A stretch of DNA of 64,000 nt from Pantoea sp. Ep11b (lineage in GTDB: Bacteria; Pseudomonadota; Gammaproteobacteria; Enterobacterales; Enterobacteriaceae), in contig NZ_CP160631.1 in assembly GCF_040783975.1 (NCBI RefSeq), positions 1,984,001 to 2,048,000 of the forward strand. Direction: 5' to 3'. The notes under the pieces were generated by a model. It did not search any database, had not been told where the DNA came from, and worked only from the letters and a program-made list of their open reading frames with translations. This document shows positions 47,820 through 57,017 of the stretch, one piece after another. Within the stretch, counting starts at the first letter, position 1. Every line of letters begins with the position of its first letter. A program made the translations under genes and the position numbers.

Positions 47820-49074
47820 AAATTATGCTGCCCGTAAAGATGGTGCATACAAAGTAGTAGGTATGGCACCTGATCTTTGTTTTACGCCGGGATCGCAATC
47901 TCCCGTCCCCTATCCCGTACAGACCACGCTTGGCTCATCTTCATCCACAATCAATTCTGTCAAATTTAATGGGCATCCTGCCTTTGTATTCAATCAAAGT
48001 TTTGTGCCCAAAACGATTGGAGATGCAGCAGGAACGAACAAGGGTGTTACCAGCGGAACGGTGGAGGGCAATTGTTGGCCGATTGAACACAGTCCTGATA
48101 CCAACATAGGCGGTTTCAGAATTATCAGAGTTCAGGATATGTTTTTCATGAATGGCAGTTTCTTGCCAGGCATGCTTGGCATGTCCAAAAGTGAACGATG
48201 GAAATACCGTAAACACCTGATTGAATTGGGAAAGTTCAGTAGCGATAAGGATGTTCAGGCTGCAGCAAATCGTCTTGAACTGGATAACACCGCCGTTGAA
48301 AAAGCTCGTTTAGCCTCAGTGATTTATGATGGAGGAGAACCATCTGAACCAACCCCCGGTATGCCTGAAGGATGGATTGATATAAGTAATGATCCAGAGG
48401 CACTAGGTAAAATAAATTTGAAACCTGAAAATCTTATTGCTGACGGGGCTCCGGGGTTCAGAGCCAGAGTTTATGCGCCGGATCCGGCTGTATTTGGTTA
48501 TGATATGAAAACATCTGTTGTTTTTCGCGGCACAAGAAAAACGGAGATTGAAGACTGGAAGGAAAATATCAATCAGGGAGTTAACAAAGAATCTAGCTAT
48601 TATAAACAAGCAGTTATAATAGGTAAGAATTTACCTACAGTTGATAATGTTGATGTGGTCGGTCATTCTCTCGGTGGTGGATTAGCGTCTTCTGCAGCAG
48701 AAGCGGGCAATGTTAAAGGATGGACATTTAATGCTGCGGGATTAAACCAGAATACTGTATCACGATATTCCGGTTCATCGGGTTCCGGAGATGCAAAGAA
48801 TATCGATGCATTCAGAGTGAAAGGAGAGATATTGACTGATGTTCAGGAGATTAATACCGGAAGGTTGCTGGAGTTTGGACTGAAGTATGGGCCTGGGCTG
48901 GCTATGTTAAAGGCGTATATTGCAGGAAAGGCGCCTGACTCTGTAGGTATCAGGCACAATCTATCCGGCGGAGAGGGCAATCCTGTCACGTTGCACGGCA
49001 TGGAGCAAGTGATACATTGTCTTGAGTTAGAAAAGAGCCACGATATAGCAACGATTACAGGAGGAAAAATTTGA
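47812..49074 (+). CDS. PAAR-like (DUF4150) class 3 lipase effector
   Basis: 420 residues. N-terminal PAAR-like DUF4150 domain (about 20-115: MAPDLCFTPGSQSPVPYP, GTVEGNCWPIEHSPD, FRIIRVQDMFFMNG). C-terminal lipase_3-like domain from about 210: VVFRGTRKTEIEDWKENINQ and the nucleophile elbow VVGHSLGGGLA with Ser286; a likely acid is Asp in IDAFRVKGEILTD and the His may be in TLHGMEQVIH. Probable phospholipase delivered on VgrG to the periplasm of target cells. The overlapping ankyrin lipoprotein gene supports a periplasmic target. It is not assignable to a Tle subfamily by eye. Confidence 0.88.
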   Translation: MAENYAARKDGAYKVVGMAPDLCFTPGSQSPVPYPVQTTLGSSSSTINSVKFNGHPAFVFNQSFVPKTIGDAAGTNKGVTSGTVEGNCWPIEHSPDTNIGGFRIIRVQDMFFMNGSFLPGMLGMSKSERWKYRKHLIELGKFSSDKDVQAAANRLELDNTAVEKARLASVIYDGGEPSEPTPGMPEGWIDISNDPEALGKINLKPENLIADGAPGFRARVYAPDPAVFGYDMKTSVVFRGTRKTEIEDWKENINQGVNKESSYYKQAVIIGKNLPTVDNVDVVGHSLGGGLASSAAEAGNVKGWTFNAAGLNQNTVSRYSGSSGSGDAKNIDAFRVKGEILTDVQEINTGRLLEFGLKYGPGLAMLKAYIAGKAPDSVGIRHNLSGGEGNPVTLHGMEQVIHCLELEKSHDIATITGGKI

Positions 49075-49799
49075 ACATTCTAAGAAAGATGATTTTTTTG
49101 CCTTTTTTATTTTCGTTTTTAACATTACAGGCTTGTGGTGATATGAAAAAGATCCATCCGGAAGAGTATTTCTCAGGCAGTCAGTTACAACTGGCGCAGG
49201 CAATTGAAGATGGCAACGTTGATGAGGTAGAAAAGTTATCAACGCAGACTGATCTTAACAAACCAGGCAAGAAGGGCTTAACGCTTTTGTATTATGCCCT
49301 CAGTGAAGCTTCAAGTAAGGACGTTAACAGACTCAATGTAATGAGTGCTTTAGTGAAGCATGGTGCTGATCCTGTTCAATACGTTTCTGATATGGGATCG
49401 GTGGCAACGAATACAGCGGGATATTCAGACCCTGTTTTCGTCAAAGCATTAATTGAAGGAGGGATGGATAAAAATGTGAAATTTAAAAGCACACCAATAA
49501 TATTTTATTCAACCAATGAACGGGCTTTTCCAACTTTAAAATATCTTGTAGAGATTGGTGCTGACGTCAATGCCAAAGATGGTCTTGGACAAACCGCAAT
49601 TTTTGAAGGAATGTATGGTGAGCAATATGATCAGGTTGAATATCTTCTTAATCATGGTGCCGATGCAAATGTTACTAATATCAATAAATTAACGTTTAAT
49701 CAATTAGTGGATAGGACGATTAATAATACCAATAAAGAAAGCGTGAAAGCCATTGATAAGCTGAAAGAGATAAAAGCGCTGGCACAAGCAAACCGATAG
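49071..49799 (+). CDS. ankyrin-repeat immunity lipoprotein for the lipase effector
   Basis: 242 residues. Start is TTG at 49071: it follows a perfect AGGAGG about 6 bases upstream and overlaps the effector stop. Signal peptide with lipobox TLQAC (Cys22), hence periplasmic. Ankyrin-like repeats cover about 45-220 (KGLTLLYYALSEAS, LKYLVEIGADVNAKDGLGQT, VEYLLNHGADANVTNINKLT). Ankyrin-fold lipoproteins are known as immunity proteins of T6SS phospholipases. A decayed paralogue follows at 49983-50678. Confidence 0.85.
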   Translation: MNILRKMIFLPFLFSFLTLQACGDMKKIHPEEYFSGSQLQLAQAIEDGNVDEVEKLSTQTDLNKPGKKGLTLLYYALSEASSKDVNRLNVMSALVKHGADPVQYVSDMGSVATNTAGYSDPVFVKALIEGGMDKNVKFKSTPIIFYSTNERAFPTLKYLVEIGADVNAKDGLGQTAIFEGMYGEQYDQVEYLLNHGADANVTNINKLTFNQLVDRTINNTNKESVKAIDKLKEIKALAQANR

Positions 49800-49833
49800 G
49801 GTTTCGGAAGAGGCTAAGTGGTATAGGTTAGTT

Positions 49834-49862
49834 GCACGCAAATCTTCAAACGATTTGCGTGC
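49834..49862 (+). terminator. hairpin after the lipase immunity gene
   Basis: Perfect 11-base stem GCACGCAAATC / GATTTGCGTGC with a 7-base loop, 34 bases after the stop. Outer TATAGG / CCTATA bases extend the symmetry. Weak T-run. It probably ends the vgrG-effector-immunity transcript. Confidence 0.6.
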
Positions 49863-49982
49863 TAGTTTGGCCTATAGCACGAGGGTCAGACCATAAAAAA
49901 CAGAGTCCCTGTCACTATTTGTAATAAGTTCTTTGAATCTGCATCTAATCGTTAGAGGTACAGCTTGAGCCTTATCAGGCGC

Positions 49983-50678
49983 ATGGTTTTTTCATTTTAT
50001 TTGTTAACTCTTCAGGCTTGTAATATGAATGCAATTCATCCGGAAGAATTTTTTTCAGGAAGTCAGTTATAACTGGCTCAGGCAATTGAAGATGGCAACG
50101 TTGATAAGGTGGAAAAATTATCAACGCAAACTGATCTCAATAAGCCCGGCGAGAAAGGACTTACGCTTCTGTATTATGCCCTTAGCGAAGCTTCAAATAA
50201 AGATGTTAACAGACTTAATGTAATGAGTGCGTTAGTAAAACATGGCGCTAATCCTGTCCAATACGTTGTCGACATGGGATCTGTGGCAACTAATACAGCG
50301 GGATACGCAGACCCTGTGTTTTTTAAAGCCTTAATTAAAGGCGGGATGGATAAAAATGCGAGGTTTGAAAGTACGCCGATAATATTTTATGCAACCAATG
50401 AAAGATCCTTCCCGACTCTTAAATATCTCGTAGAGATTGGTACTGATGTCAATGCAAAAGATAGCTTAGGTCAAACGGCAATTTTTCAAGGTATGTATGG
50501 TCAACAATATGATCAGGTTGAATACCTTCTCAATCATGGCGCAGATGCAAATATTACTGATGTTAATAATGTAACTTTTAATCAGTTTTTGGATAAAACC
50601 ATCAGTAATACCAATAAAGATAATAAGATGGCAATCGATAAGCTGAAAGATATAAAAGAATTAACCCACAAAAATTAA
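49983..50678 (+). pseudogene. second copy of the ankyrin immunity gene, interrupted by a stop codon
   Basis: Reads MVFSFYLLTLQACNMNAIHP, then EEFFSGSQL and TAA where the intact copy has CAA in SQLQLAQ (stop at 50068-50070). It then continues open to 50678 with about 80% of residues identical to the intact protein by eye. The start of the signal peptide is also short and lacks a good ribosome-binding site. An internal GTG restart at 50109 would make a cytoplasmic protein without the lipobox. Likely an old immunity gene kept after the matching toxin was lost. Confidence 0.85.
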
Positions 50679-51199
50679 CAGATATTTGGGTCAAATTTAA
50701 AAACAGCTTCAGATGGATGCCTGAGTGTGCAATGAATTCAGACTGATGAATCCGGCATGTTTATAATTAGTGACAGGTTCAGATTGCATAACAGCCTGCT
50801 TAAACCGCTCTGCTCGCGATTTAACAGGCGCTAAGAAGTGCTGGCTGACGTGTCAGATGCATTGTGATAAATCCTGAGTTATTCACTTTCTGGCATGATA
50901 GCGAGATGGTGCGGTACTGGTATCAATCCTCGCACCTGAATAATGTGGGCATTATGATGATTGTTCTGGAATTTTAATTATTGCATGCCTGTATGTTACG
51001 ATCTCACTCATTGATTTTATGTAAAAAATCCTTTTGACAATATCTGGCTACTTTATCTTTTTTTCTCGCCGCAATGAATAAATCCTTAAGCGGAGCCTGG
51101 TGAAACTATTTACCTGAACTGCATCGCATGCCTTATCTGAATAAGCACGCTTAACATAAAAATCCTTCTTTAACCTGTATATTTTCGCACGGAGCTCCA
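50679..51199 (+). other. intergenic region upstream of rhs
   Basis: 520 bases with no supported gene. A TTGACA stands at about 51033, with AT-rich sequence in the -10 region, and may belong to an rhs promoter. The GGAG site of rhs is 5-6 bases before its ATG. ORFs on the opposite strand lack supporting features. Confidence 0.5.
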
Positions 51200-54100
51200 A
51201 TGGCAACCGGAAACACGATTGGTAAATTACAATATGCGCCTGCGCCACAAGGCCATGTGGCGGCGGGCAGTGCCAACCCGCCGAAAAAGAAAAGCTGGTG
51301 GAGCAGTTATGGCGACTGGGTCCATACCGGTCTGGACGTGTTAGGCGCAGTTCCAATTGTTGGCACGGTGGCTGACGGCGCGAACGCGGCAATTTACACC
51401 GCAGAAGGCGATTATGGTAACGCAGCACTTTCAGCTGCATCGGCGGCGGCTAACTTTGTACCCGGTGGTGGGGCAGCGTTTAAAGCCGGTAAGCTGGCAG
51501 CAAAGGCTGGTAAAGCAGTAGAAGCCGCGAAAGTGGGCAAGGGTATTGCAAAAGAAGGTGCTGAACTGGCAGAAAAAGCAGCCGTCATAGCCGAAACAAC
51601 CGCCACTAAAGCTGAAGCTAAAGCCGCTAAAAAAGAAGCTGATGAAGTTATCAGCGCGAAGAAAGCGGGCAGCGGAAAAGGAGGCAGTGACAAAGGACAT
51701 GCGCAGAAAAAGACTGAGCCGTGCAAAATTCCGGCAAGGCCTCTGCCGCAGGTCGAGATGGCGATTGGTAGTCCGGTTAACCCTGTACTGGGTATCAAAC
51801 TGTTATTCGGTCCTGAAGATAATGATTTTTCTTTTCCAGCCTCGGTTCCCCTTAACTGGCAACGCTACTATTTTTCCGATGAAATCGGCAATGGCTGGCT
51901 GGGGCAAGGCTGGTCGTTACCGTTCTCACAGGAAGTCCGTAAGAAAGCGGGGCTGCTGATCCTGATCGATGAACAGGGCCGCGAAATAGAATTCCCTCTG
52001 CCCGAACCGGGCCGTCAGCCTCAGCTTCATCGCTATGAGCAACTCTATCTTTCTCAGCCGCAGGCTGATGAATTCCGTATTTCCTCTGCGGATGAAAGTC
52101 AGCACTGGCACTTTACACATAAAACTGAATCTGACCGCTGGCTGCTATCCGCCATCAGCGACCGTCACGGCAACCGCCTTAATATTCGTTACAACATCCT
52201 GCATCTGCCGGTGCAGATTGAAGACAGCGCCGGACGTCGATTCAATATCGCTTTTTCACGATTTGAGTCGGATGCAGGTATTCCCTTTTACCGTATCACC
52301 GGTGTCAGTGTCTGCCACCCCTCAGATCCTCTGAATGCTGAAGTGCTCTGTCAGTACGATTATTCACCACAGGGTGATTTGGTCGCTGTGCGTAACGAAC
52401 TCAACGAGGTGCTGCGTGAATTCCGTTACCGTAACCACATTATGGTGGCGCATCGTCGCGCGGGCGAAATGGAGTGTTTTTATCACTATGACACCTATGC
52501 TCCTGAAGGAAAGGTACTGGCACATCGCGACAGCCTCGGCGGGGAATGGCGTTTTGAATATGGCAGTCAGACTACAACGGTCACTGATGTACTGGGACGC
52601 GTGACACGCTATGACTTTGACGACAATAAGGAACTGATTGGCTATCAGGATGCGATGGAAGGGCATATTCGTATCAGACGTAATACCCGCGGTCAGATGA
52701 CACAACTCACCGACCAGAGCGGCCGGATAACGCGCTACCGATATGATGAACGCGGCAACTGTACGGCCATCATTGAGCCAGATGGTCAGACTACACGTTT
52801 TGATTATCACGAACGCTGGAACACGCCGGTTCGTGTGACCAACATGCTGGGCGGAACACGTGAATTTATCTACGACACAGCAGGAAACTTAATCCGTTTT
52901 TCGGATGAGATAGGACGCATTACAGAATACAACCATGATGACCGTGGCAATCTGGTCAGGGTACGTGATGCTGCGGCGGGCGTACAAACGTTATGCTGGA
53001 ACCAGGCCAACTTTCTTATCAGTCATACCGATTGCTCAGGGCGCACATCGACCTTTGACTATGACAAATATGGCTGGATGAAGCAGCAGACGGATGCGGC
53101 AGGAAATAATACCCGGTTCTATAACCAATGGAATGGCCTGCCCCAGCGTATTGTGCATGCCGATGGTGGAACGGAAAGCTTTGAGTTTGACCGCTGGAAA
53201 CGGCTGATTGCCTGGCAGGATCCTCAGGGGCAGGTAACCCGCTGGGCGCTGGCGGCTGACGGCTTGCCGTTAACGCGGACGGATGCCTCTGGTCATAGCA
53301 TTGGCTATGAGTACGATCTGGCCCGTCGTCTGACCGCACTGATCAATGAAAATGGCGCGCGCTATACATTCCGCTACGATGCCCGGGATAACAGGATAGA
53401 GGAGCAGGGCTTTGATGGTTGCAGGACACGTTATGAATATGATGACAGTGGCTGGCTGCTGACACGGATTGAAGAGGGCGATGGAAGTGGGCCGCTCATC
53501 CAGTCACGTTATGAGCGGGATGCTGCAGGCAGATTGCTGGAAAAGCTGGTGTCGCGCGGTGGAGGTGCGACATGGCAACGTACCCGCTATCGTTACGATG
53601 CACTGGGACGCCTCACGGCAGGTGTCAACCACGGCGGACGCTCTGAACTCGAATGGGATGATGCCGGACAGTTGCTTACTGAACGGACGCTGGTTCGGGG
53701 GCACCGTTATGAACTGCGCCACAGCTATGACGAGCTGGGTAACCGGACGCACACCATTTTACCGGATGGCCGGGAACTGAAGCAGTTGTACTACGGCAGC
53801 GGACATCGGGTTCAGGTTAACTTGGGTAACCGGGTCATCAGCGAAAGTGAACGTGACGTTCTGCACCGGGAAGTGCGCCGCACCCAGGGCGCAATCACCA
53901 GCGAATATGTGCACGATGAGATGGGCCGGCTGATAAGCCAGCGCGCCAGCCGCGGGGCACAATCAGCGGTGGCACGCGAATATGTCTGGCGACGCGACGG
54001 CCAGCTGATGCAGATGACGGATAAATACACGGGCGATCATCGCTACGAATATGACGCCCTGGGACGTATGACGCGGGCGCGTGATGAGCGTTTTGCCTTT

Positions 54101-55216
54101 GATCCGGCGCATAATCTGCTGAGTGATTCTCAGGCGCAGCCCCTGCAGGACAACCGACTCAGGGTTTATGAAGACAAACGCTGGACCTACGATGGCTTTG
54201 GTAATGTGACGCGCAAGCAGAGTGGCCGTCACACAGATCAGCAGTTTGTCTGGAATGCTGAACATCAGCTGACCGAATCGGTGAGTACCCGCAACGGAAC
54301 TGAACAGCGAACCACCTATGGCTATGATGCGTTTGGCCGCCGAAGCTGGAAACGCGATGCTTTTGGTATTACGCGCTTTGTCTGGGAAGGTAATCGCCTG
54401 CTGAGTGAAGAGAGAGGCTCACGTTGGCATATCTGGATTTACGAGGATGACAGCTTTGCTCCGCTGGCGCAGATCAGTCTGCAGCAGGGTGAAACGGAGT
54501 ACGATGCACAGATCCACTGGTTTCATAATGATGTCTCAGGTCTGCCACGCGAGCTGACTGGTGCTGACGGCAGTGTAGTCTGGCGAGCCGTCTATCGTGC
54601 CTGGGGTAATACGCTGCGCACAGAGCAGGCAGCAGTGGAAGGTGCAGAGCCGATTTATCAGCCGCTGCGCTATCAGGGCCAGTATTTCGATGCGGAAACA
54701 GGTTTGCACTATAACCGTTTTCGCTATTATGATCCGGATGCGGGCAGGTTTGTGAGTCAGGACCCAATAGGGCTTGCTGGTGGGGTTAACCTTTATCAGT
54801 ATGCGCCGAATCCGCTGAGTTGGGTGGATCCGCTTGGGTTAACTAAATGTGCACCAAATAAGAAAACAACTTATGAAGGTGTTAGTCGTAGGGATGCATT
54901 CAGGCAGGCTAAACGTGATGCAGGAATACCTAAGAATCAGCAGCCTTACGAAGTTAGTAGAACTAAATTAGGTGACGGATATGGTGATTATATGAGAGAC
55001 AAAAATGGGATCCCTATTGAAACTCGACAATACCATTTCAAAGACGGGAATGGTTCGACTGTGGTAATTCAGGAGCATAGTTTAGGACATGCTAAAGCAA
55101 CACCTTTACATGGTGCTGAACCACATTTTAACGTAAGGCCAGTCGAACCAGTGACTGGGAAAATTTTAGATACCGGTAGTGTTCCTGGAACTCACGGTCA
55201 TTATAATTTTCCATAA
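51200..55216 (+). CDS. rhs: Rhs toxin with HNH/EndoVII-like tip, no PAAR domain
   Basis: 1338 residues. The N-terminal 190 residues hold a hydrophobic region (TGLDVLGAVPIVGTVADGAN) and an Ala/Lys/Glu coiled coil; there is no PAAR motif. A DUF6531-like entry (MAIGSPVNPVLGIKLLFGPE) begins the YD-repeat shell, which ends in the conserved NPLSWVDPLGL at about 1203-1214, where the tip is cleaved off. The variable tip (about 1215-1338) contains SRRDAFRQAKRDAGIPKNQQ and, with the likely active-site residues, VVIQEHSLGHAK and PHFNVRP. This resembles HNH/EndoVII superfamily toxins with an EHHH pattern; DNase activity is inferred. The Imm50-like gene follows by 9 bases. Confidence 0.9.
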   Translation: MATGNTIGKLQYAPAPQGHVAAGSANPPKKKSWWSSYGDWVHTGLDVLGAVPIVGTVADGANAAIYTAEGDYGNAALSAASAAANFVPGGGAAFKAGKLAAKAGKAVEAAKVGKGIAKEGAELAEKAAVIAETTATKAEAKAAKKEADEVISAKKAGSGKGGSDKGHAQKKTEPCKIPARPLPQVEMAIGSPVNPVLGIKLLFGPEDNDFSFPASVPLNWQRYYFSDEIGNGWLGQGWSLPFSQEVRKKAGLLILIDEQGREIEFPLPEPGRQPQLHRYEQLYLSQPQADEFRISSADESQHWHFTHKTESDRWLLSAISDRHGNRLNIRYNILHLPVQIEDSAGRRFNIAFSRFESDAGIPFYRITGVSVCHPSDPLNAEVLCQYDYSPQGDLVAVRNELNEVLREFRYRNHIMVAHRRAGEMECFYHYDTYAPEGKVLAHRDSLGGEWRFEYGSQTTTVTDVLGRVTRYDFDDNKELIGYQDAMEGHIRIRRNTRGQMTQLTDQSGRITRYRYDERGNCTAIIEPDGQTTRFDYHERWNTPVRVTNMLGGTREFIYDTAGNLIRFSDEIGRITEYNHDDRGNLVRVRDAAAGVQTLCWNQANFLISHTDCSGRTSTFDYDKYGWMKQQTDAAGNNTRFYNQWNGLPQRIVHADGGTESFEFDRWKRLIAWQDPQGQVTRWALAADGLPLTRTDASGHSIGYEYDLARRLTALINENGARYTFRYDARDNRIEEQGFDGCRTRYEYDDSGWLLTRIEEGDGSGPLIQSRYERDAAGRLLEKLVSRGGGATWQRTRYRYDALGRLTAGVNHGGRSELEWDDAGQLLTERTLVRGHRYELRHSYDELGNRTHTILPDGRELKQLYYGSGHRVQVNLGNRVISESERDVLHREVRRTQGAITSEYVHDEMGRLISQRASRGAQSAVAREYVWRRDGQLMQMTDKYTGDHRYEYDALGRMTRARDERFAFDPAHNLLSDSQAQPLQDNRLRVYEDKRWTYDGFGNVTRKQSGRHTDQQFVWNAEHQLTESVSTRNGTEQRTTYGYDAFGRRSWKRDAFGITRFVWEGNRLLSEERGSRWHIWIYEDDSFAPLAQISLQQGETEYDAQIHWFHNDVSGLPRELTGADGSVVWRAVYRAWGNTLRTEQAAVEGAEPIYQPLRYQGQYFDAETGLHYNRFRYYDPDAGRFVSQDPIGLAGGVNLYQYAPNPLSWVDPLGLTKCAPNKKTTYEGVSRRDAFRQAKRDAGIPKNQQPYEVSRTKLGDGYGDYMRDKNGIPIETRQYHFKDGNGSTVVIQEHSLGHAKATPLHGAEPHFNVRPVEPVTGKILDTGSVPGTHGHYNFP
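54239..54841 (+). repeat. 3' Rhs core, reference copy of a ~600-bp direct repeat family
   Basis: From CAGCAGTTTGTCTGGAAT to the DPLGL codons this piece of rhs recurs nearly unchanged at 57033-57611 and 59076-59678 and in decayed form at 55679-56104. The copies would allow homologous recombination that swaps the toxin tip of the expressed rhs gene. Confidence 0.95.
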
Positions 55217-55225
55217 GGAGTTGAT

Positions 55226-55615
55226 ATGTGGTTTGAATGTGCTTTACATAAAGAAAAAATAACTCATATGTTTGGTGATGTTTTTGAATTAAAAGACGCC
55301 CAATTAAATGGATTCTACTTTCATGAAACATCATCCATCAGATTCTTGTTCAGCATTAAAGGCATCCCTCAAAAACACCCACAGAAATGGGATGGTAATG
55401 GATATAATGCGATGAATATTGTTCTGGGTTTTGATGGAGTAAAAAAATTTAATGCTAATTGCTCCAGGGTTAACATTATATGCAATCCGGATATTCATAG
55501 CTCTCAAGGTAAATCTACAATTAGCATAAAAAGTGAGGTGGGCTCTATCTTTTGTGAATCGGAGTTTCTGACAATAGAAAATATTAGCCCGTATACTGAT
55601 ATAAGATGGGATTGA
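55226..55615 (+). CDS. immunity protein for the Rhs tip, Imm50-like
   Basis: 129 residues. The layout FELKDAQLNGFYFHETSSIR, FSIKGIPQKHPQKW, NIVLGFDGVKKF and a final LTIENISPYTD resembles the Imm50 family of polymorphic-toxin immunity proteins. AAGGAG stands 6-7 bases upstream. The low GC typical of immunity cassettes contrasts with the Rhs core. It directly follows the HNH-like tip, so it should bind and block it in the cytoplasm. Confidence 0.75.
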   Translation: MWFECALHKEKITHMFGDVFELKDAQLNGFYFHETSSIRFLFSIKGIPQKHPQKWDGNGYNAMNIVLGFDGVKKFNANCSRVNIICNPDIHSSQGKSTISIKSEVGSIFCESEFLTIENISPYTDIRWD

Positions 55616-55674
55616 TTTGGCTTTCAATAGGAATGATATAATTTGATTATTTTGTATAAATATAATATTTAGCG

Positions 55675-56470
55675 AGGTTAGAGGCTCGCGCCAGCAAGTC
55701 TGGATTTACGAGTATGATAGCTTTGCTCCGCTGGCGCAGATCAGTCTGCAGCAGGGCGAGACAGAGCATGATGCACAGATCCATTGGTATCATAATGATG
55801 TCTCAGGTCTGCCACGCGAGTTGACTGGTGCTGACGGCAGTCTAATCTGGCGAGACGTCTATCGTGCCTAAGGTAATACGCTGCGCACAGAGCAGGCAGC
55901 AGTGGAGGGGGTAGAGCCGATTTATCTGTCGCTGCACTATCAGGGCCAGTATTTCGGTGCGGAAACAAGTTTGCACTATAGCCGTTTTCGCTATTATGAT
56001 CCGGATGCGGGCAGGTTTGTGAGTCAGGATCCGATAGGGCTGGCGGGGGCTTAAATCTCTACGCGTATGCGCCTAATCCGCTGAACTGGCTTGATCCGCT
56101 GGGGTTGACAAAGTGTAGTGCTGGTAAACCACCTTCGGCTTATTCCACCGCCTATAAAATGAAACTTTTTAAAACTTCCTATCCTGGTTTTTCACGTGGC
56201 CGACATTTTCAAGAGGCAAACGAATCGCTATTGAAAGCGATGGAGTCTGATAAAGACTTTGCACAAAATATGAAAGGGTTAGGAATAAATCTGGAGCGTA
56301 CGCCTACTGGGCTGGCACCAAGACAACCTCCGACAGGCTGGACATGGCACCATGAACTTGAAGACGGGTTAATGCGGTTGGTTCCTCGTTCCCAGCACAC
56401 ACCTGGTAGTGAGTTCTGGAAAATATTACATCCTGATGGTTACGGTAGGTACGCCGTGTGGGGGAAATAA
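55675..56470 (+). pseudogene. displaced Rhs 3' cassette 1: broken core plus WHH-type nuclease tip
   Basis: The core fragment starts within GAGGTTAGAGGCTCG without a start codon. It has TAA in place of TGG (about 55869-55871) and a lost G in the run at about 56044-56050, which shifts the frame before NLYAYAPNPLNWLDPLGL. After that the tip is intact to 56470: SRGRHFQEANESLLKAMESD, then GWTWHHELEDGLMRLVPRSQ and HTPGSEFW. The TWHH...LVP..xH pattern is that of HNH/EndoVII nucleases of the WHH group. The tip could only be used after recombination onto an intact rhs core or by internal initiation (ATG 56159). Confidence 0.8.
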
Positions 56471-56471
56471 A

Positions 56472-56750
56472 ATGATTTTGACTGACGTTATAAATCAGCT
56501 GGATAACCTCGATAGCGACGATACAATTTATGCGAAAAAACCCTGGACACCTGACACTGAGGTTGTTATCGCAACTGAACCAGATGATGGTGGCCTGCCG
56601 GATCAAGCGGCAAAAATAAATGCAGAGTATTTTATAGAAATATTCCTCGCAAAAGAGTTTTTAGAAGGCTGGCTATCGAGCTTTGATCAGAAACCTTCAA
56701 TAAAAGATCAGTGCTTACGATTGATCCAGTATGCTGAAAATGATGCCTAA
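56472..56750 (+). CDS. immunity protein for the WHH-type tip
   Basis: 92 residues, acidic: MILTDVINQLDNLDSDDTIY, then TEVVIATEPDDGGLP and a helical C-terminus ending in CLRLIQYAENDA. It starts one base after the tip stop codon with a GGGG-rich site upstream. Small acidic proteins in this position are nuclease inhibitors. I do not assign a family name. It may still be expressed to protect against sister cells carrying the toxin. Confidence 0.7.
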   Translation: MILTDVINQLDNLDSDDTIYAKKPWTPDTEVVIATEPDDGGLPDQAAKINAEYFIEIFLAKEFLEGWLSSFDQKPSIKDQCLRLIQYAENDA

Positions 56751-56761
56751 CCAATGATAAT

Positions 56762-56800
56762 AGCCGGAAGCGATCCCCGTGATCCTTCCGGCTTTATTTT
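56762..56800 (+). terminator. bidirectional terminator between cassette 1 and the SymE-like fragment
   Basis: AGCCGGAAG and CTTCCGGCT form a perfect 9-base stem followed by TTATTTTT. A near-copy (one stem mismatch) lies at 58973-59008 in the same place relative to the next cassette. Confidence 0.75.
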
Positions 56801-56981
56801 TAGCCGCTGACCTGAGCCAGCAATGCCAGCGCCTGCTGGCGGGTCTGCTCCATCTCGCGCCGCTGTCGTGCAAGCTGCGCCTGCTCGTGTCTCAGCCGGG
56901 TCTCCTCGCGGTTGTCGGGGATCAGCAGCAGACAGCCGTCCAGCACCTTCAGGCTGACGCCGGTTCCCACCTGCCACTGAC
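56800..56981 (-). pseudogene. SymE-like toxin, 3' fragment on the opposite strand
   Basis: On the minus strand an open frame without a start reads QWQVGTGVSLKVLDGCLLLI, then PDNREETRLRHEQAQLARQR and ends ALLAQVSG at TAA 56800-56802. GTGVSLKVLDGCLLLI resembles the TGTAVVVKVMEGCIVL part of SymE, the SOS-induced type I toxin often found beside rhs loci. The N-terminal half is missing. GC is far higher than in the surroundings. A 170-bp deletion has removed most of it from the otherwise similar junction before cassette 3. Confidence 0.55.
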
Positions 56982-57017
56982 TTAGGGCAGCAATGTGTTT
57001 AACTGCTGTGTGGCGAG

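Noticed and set aside
52700..54200. Repeated YD-like motifs considered as a separate repeat element
   Set aside because: They are the ordinary shell repeats of the Rhs protein.
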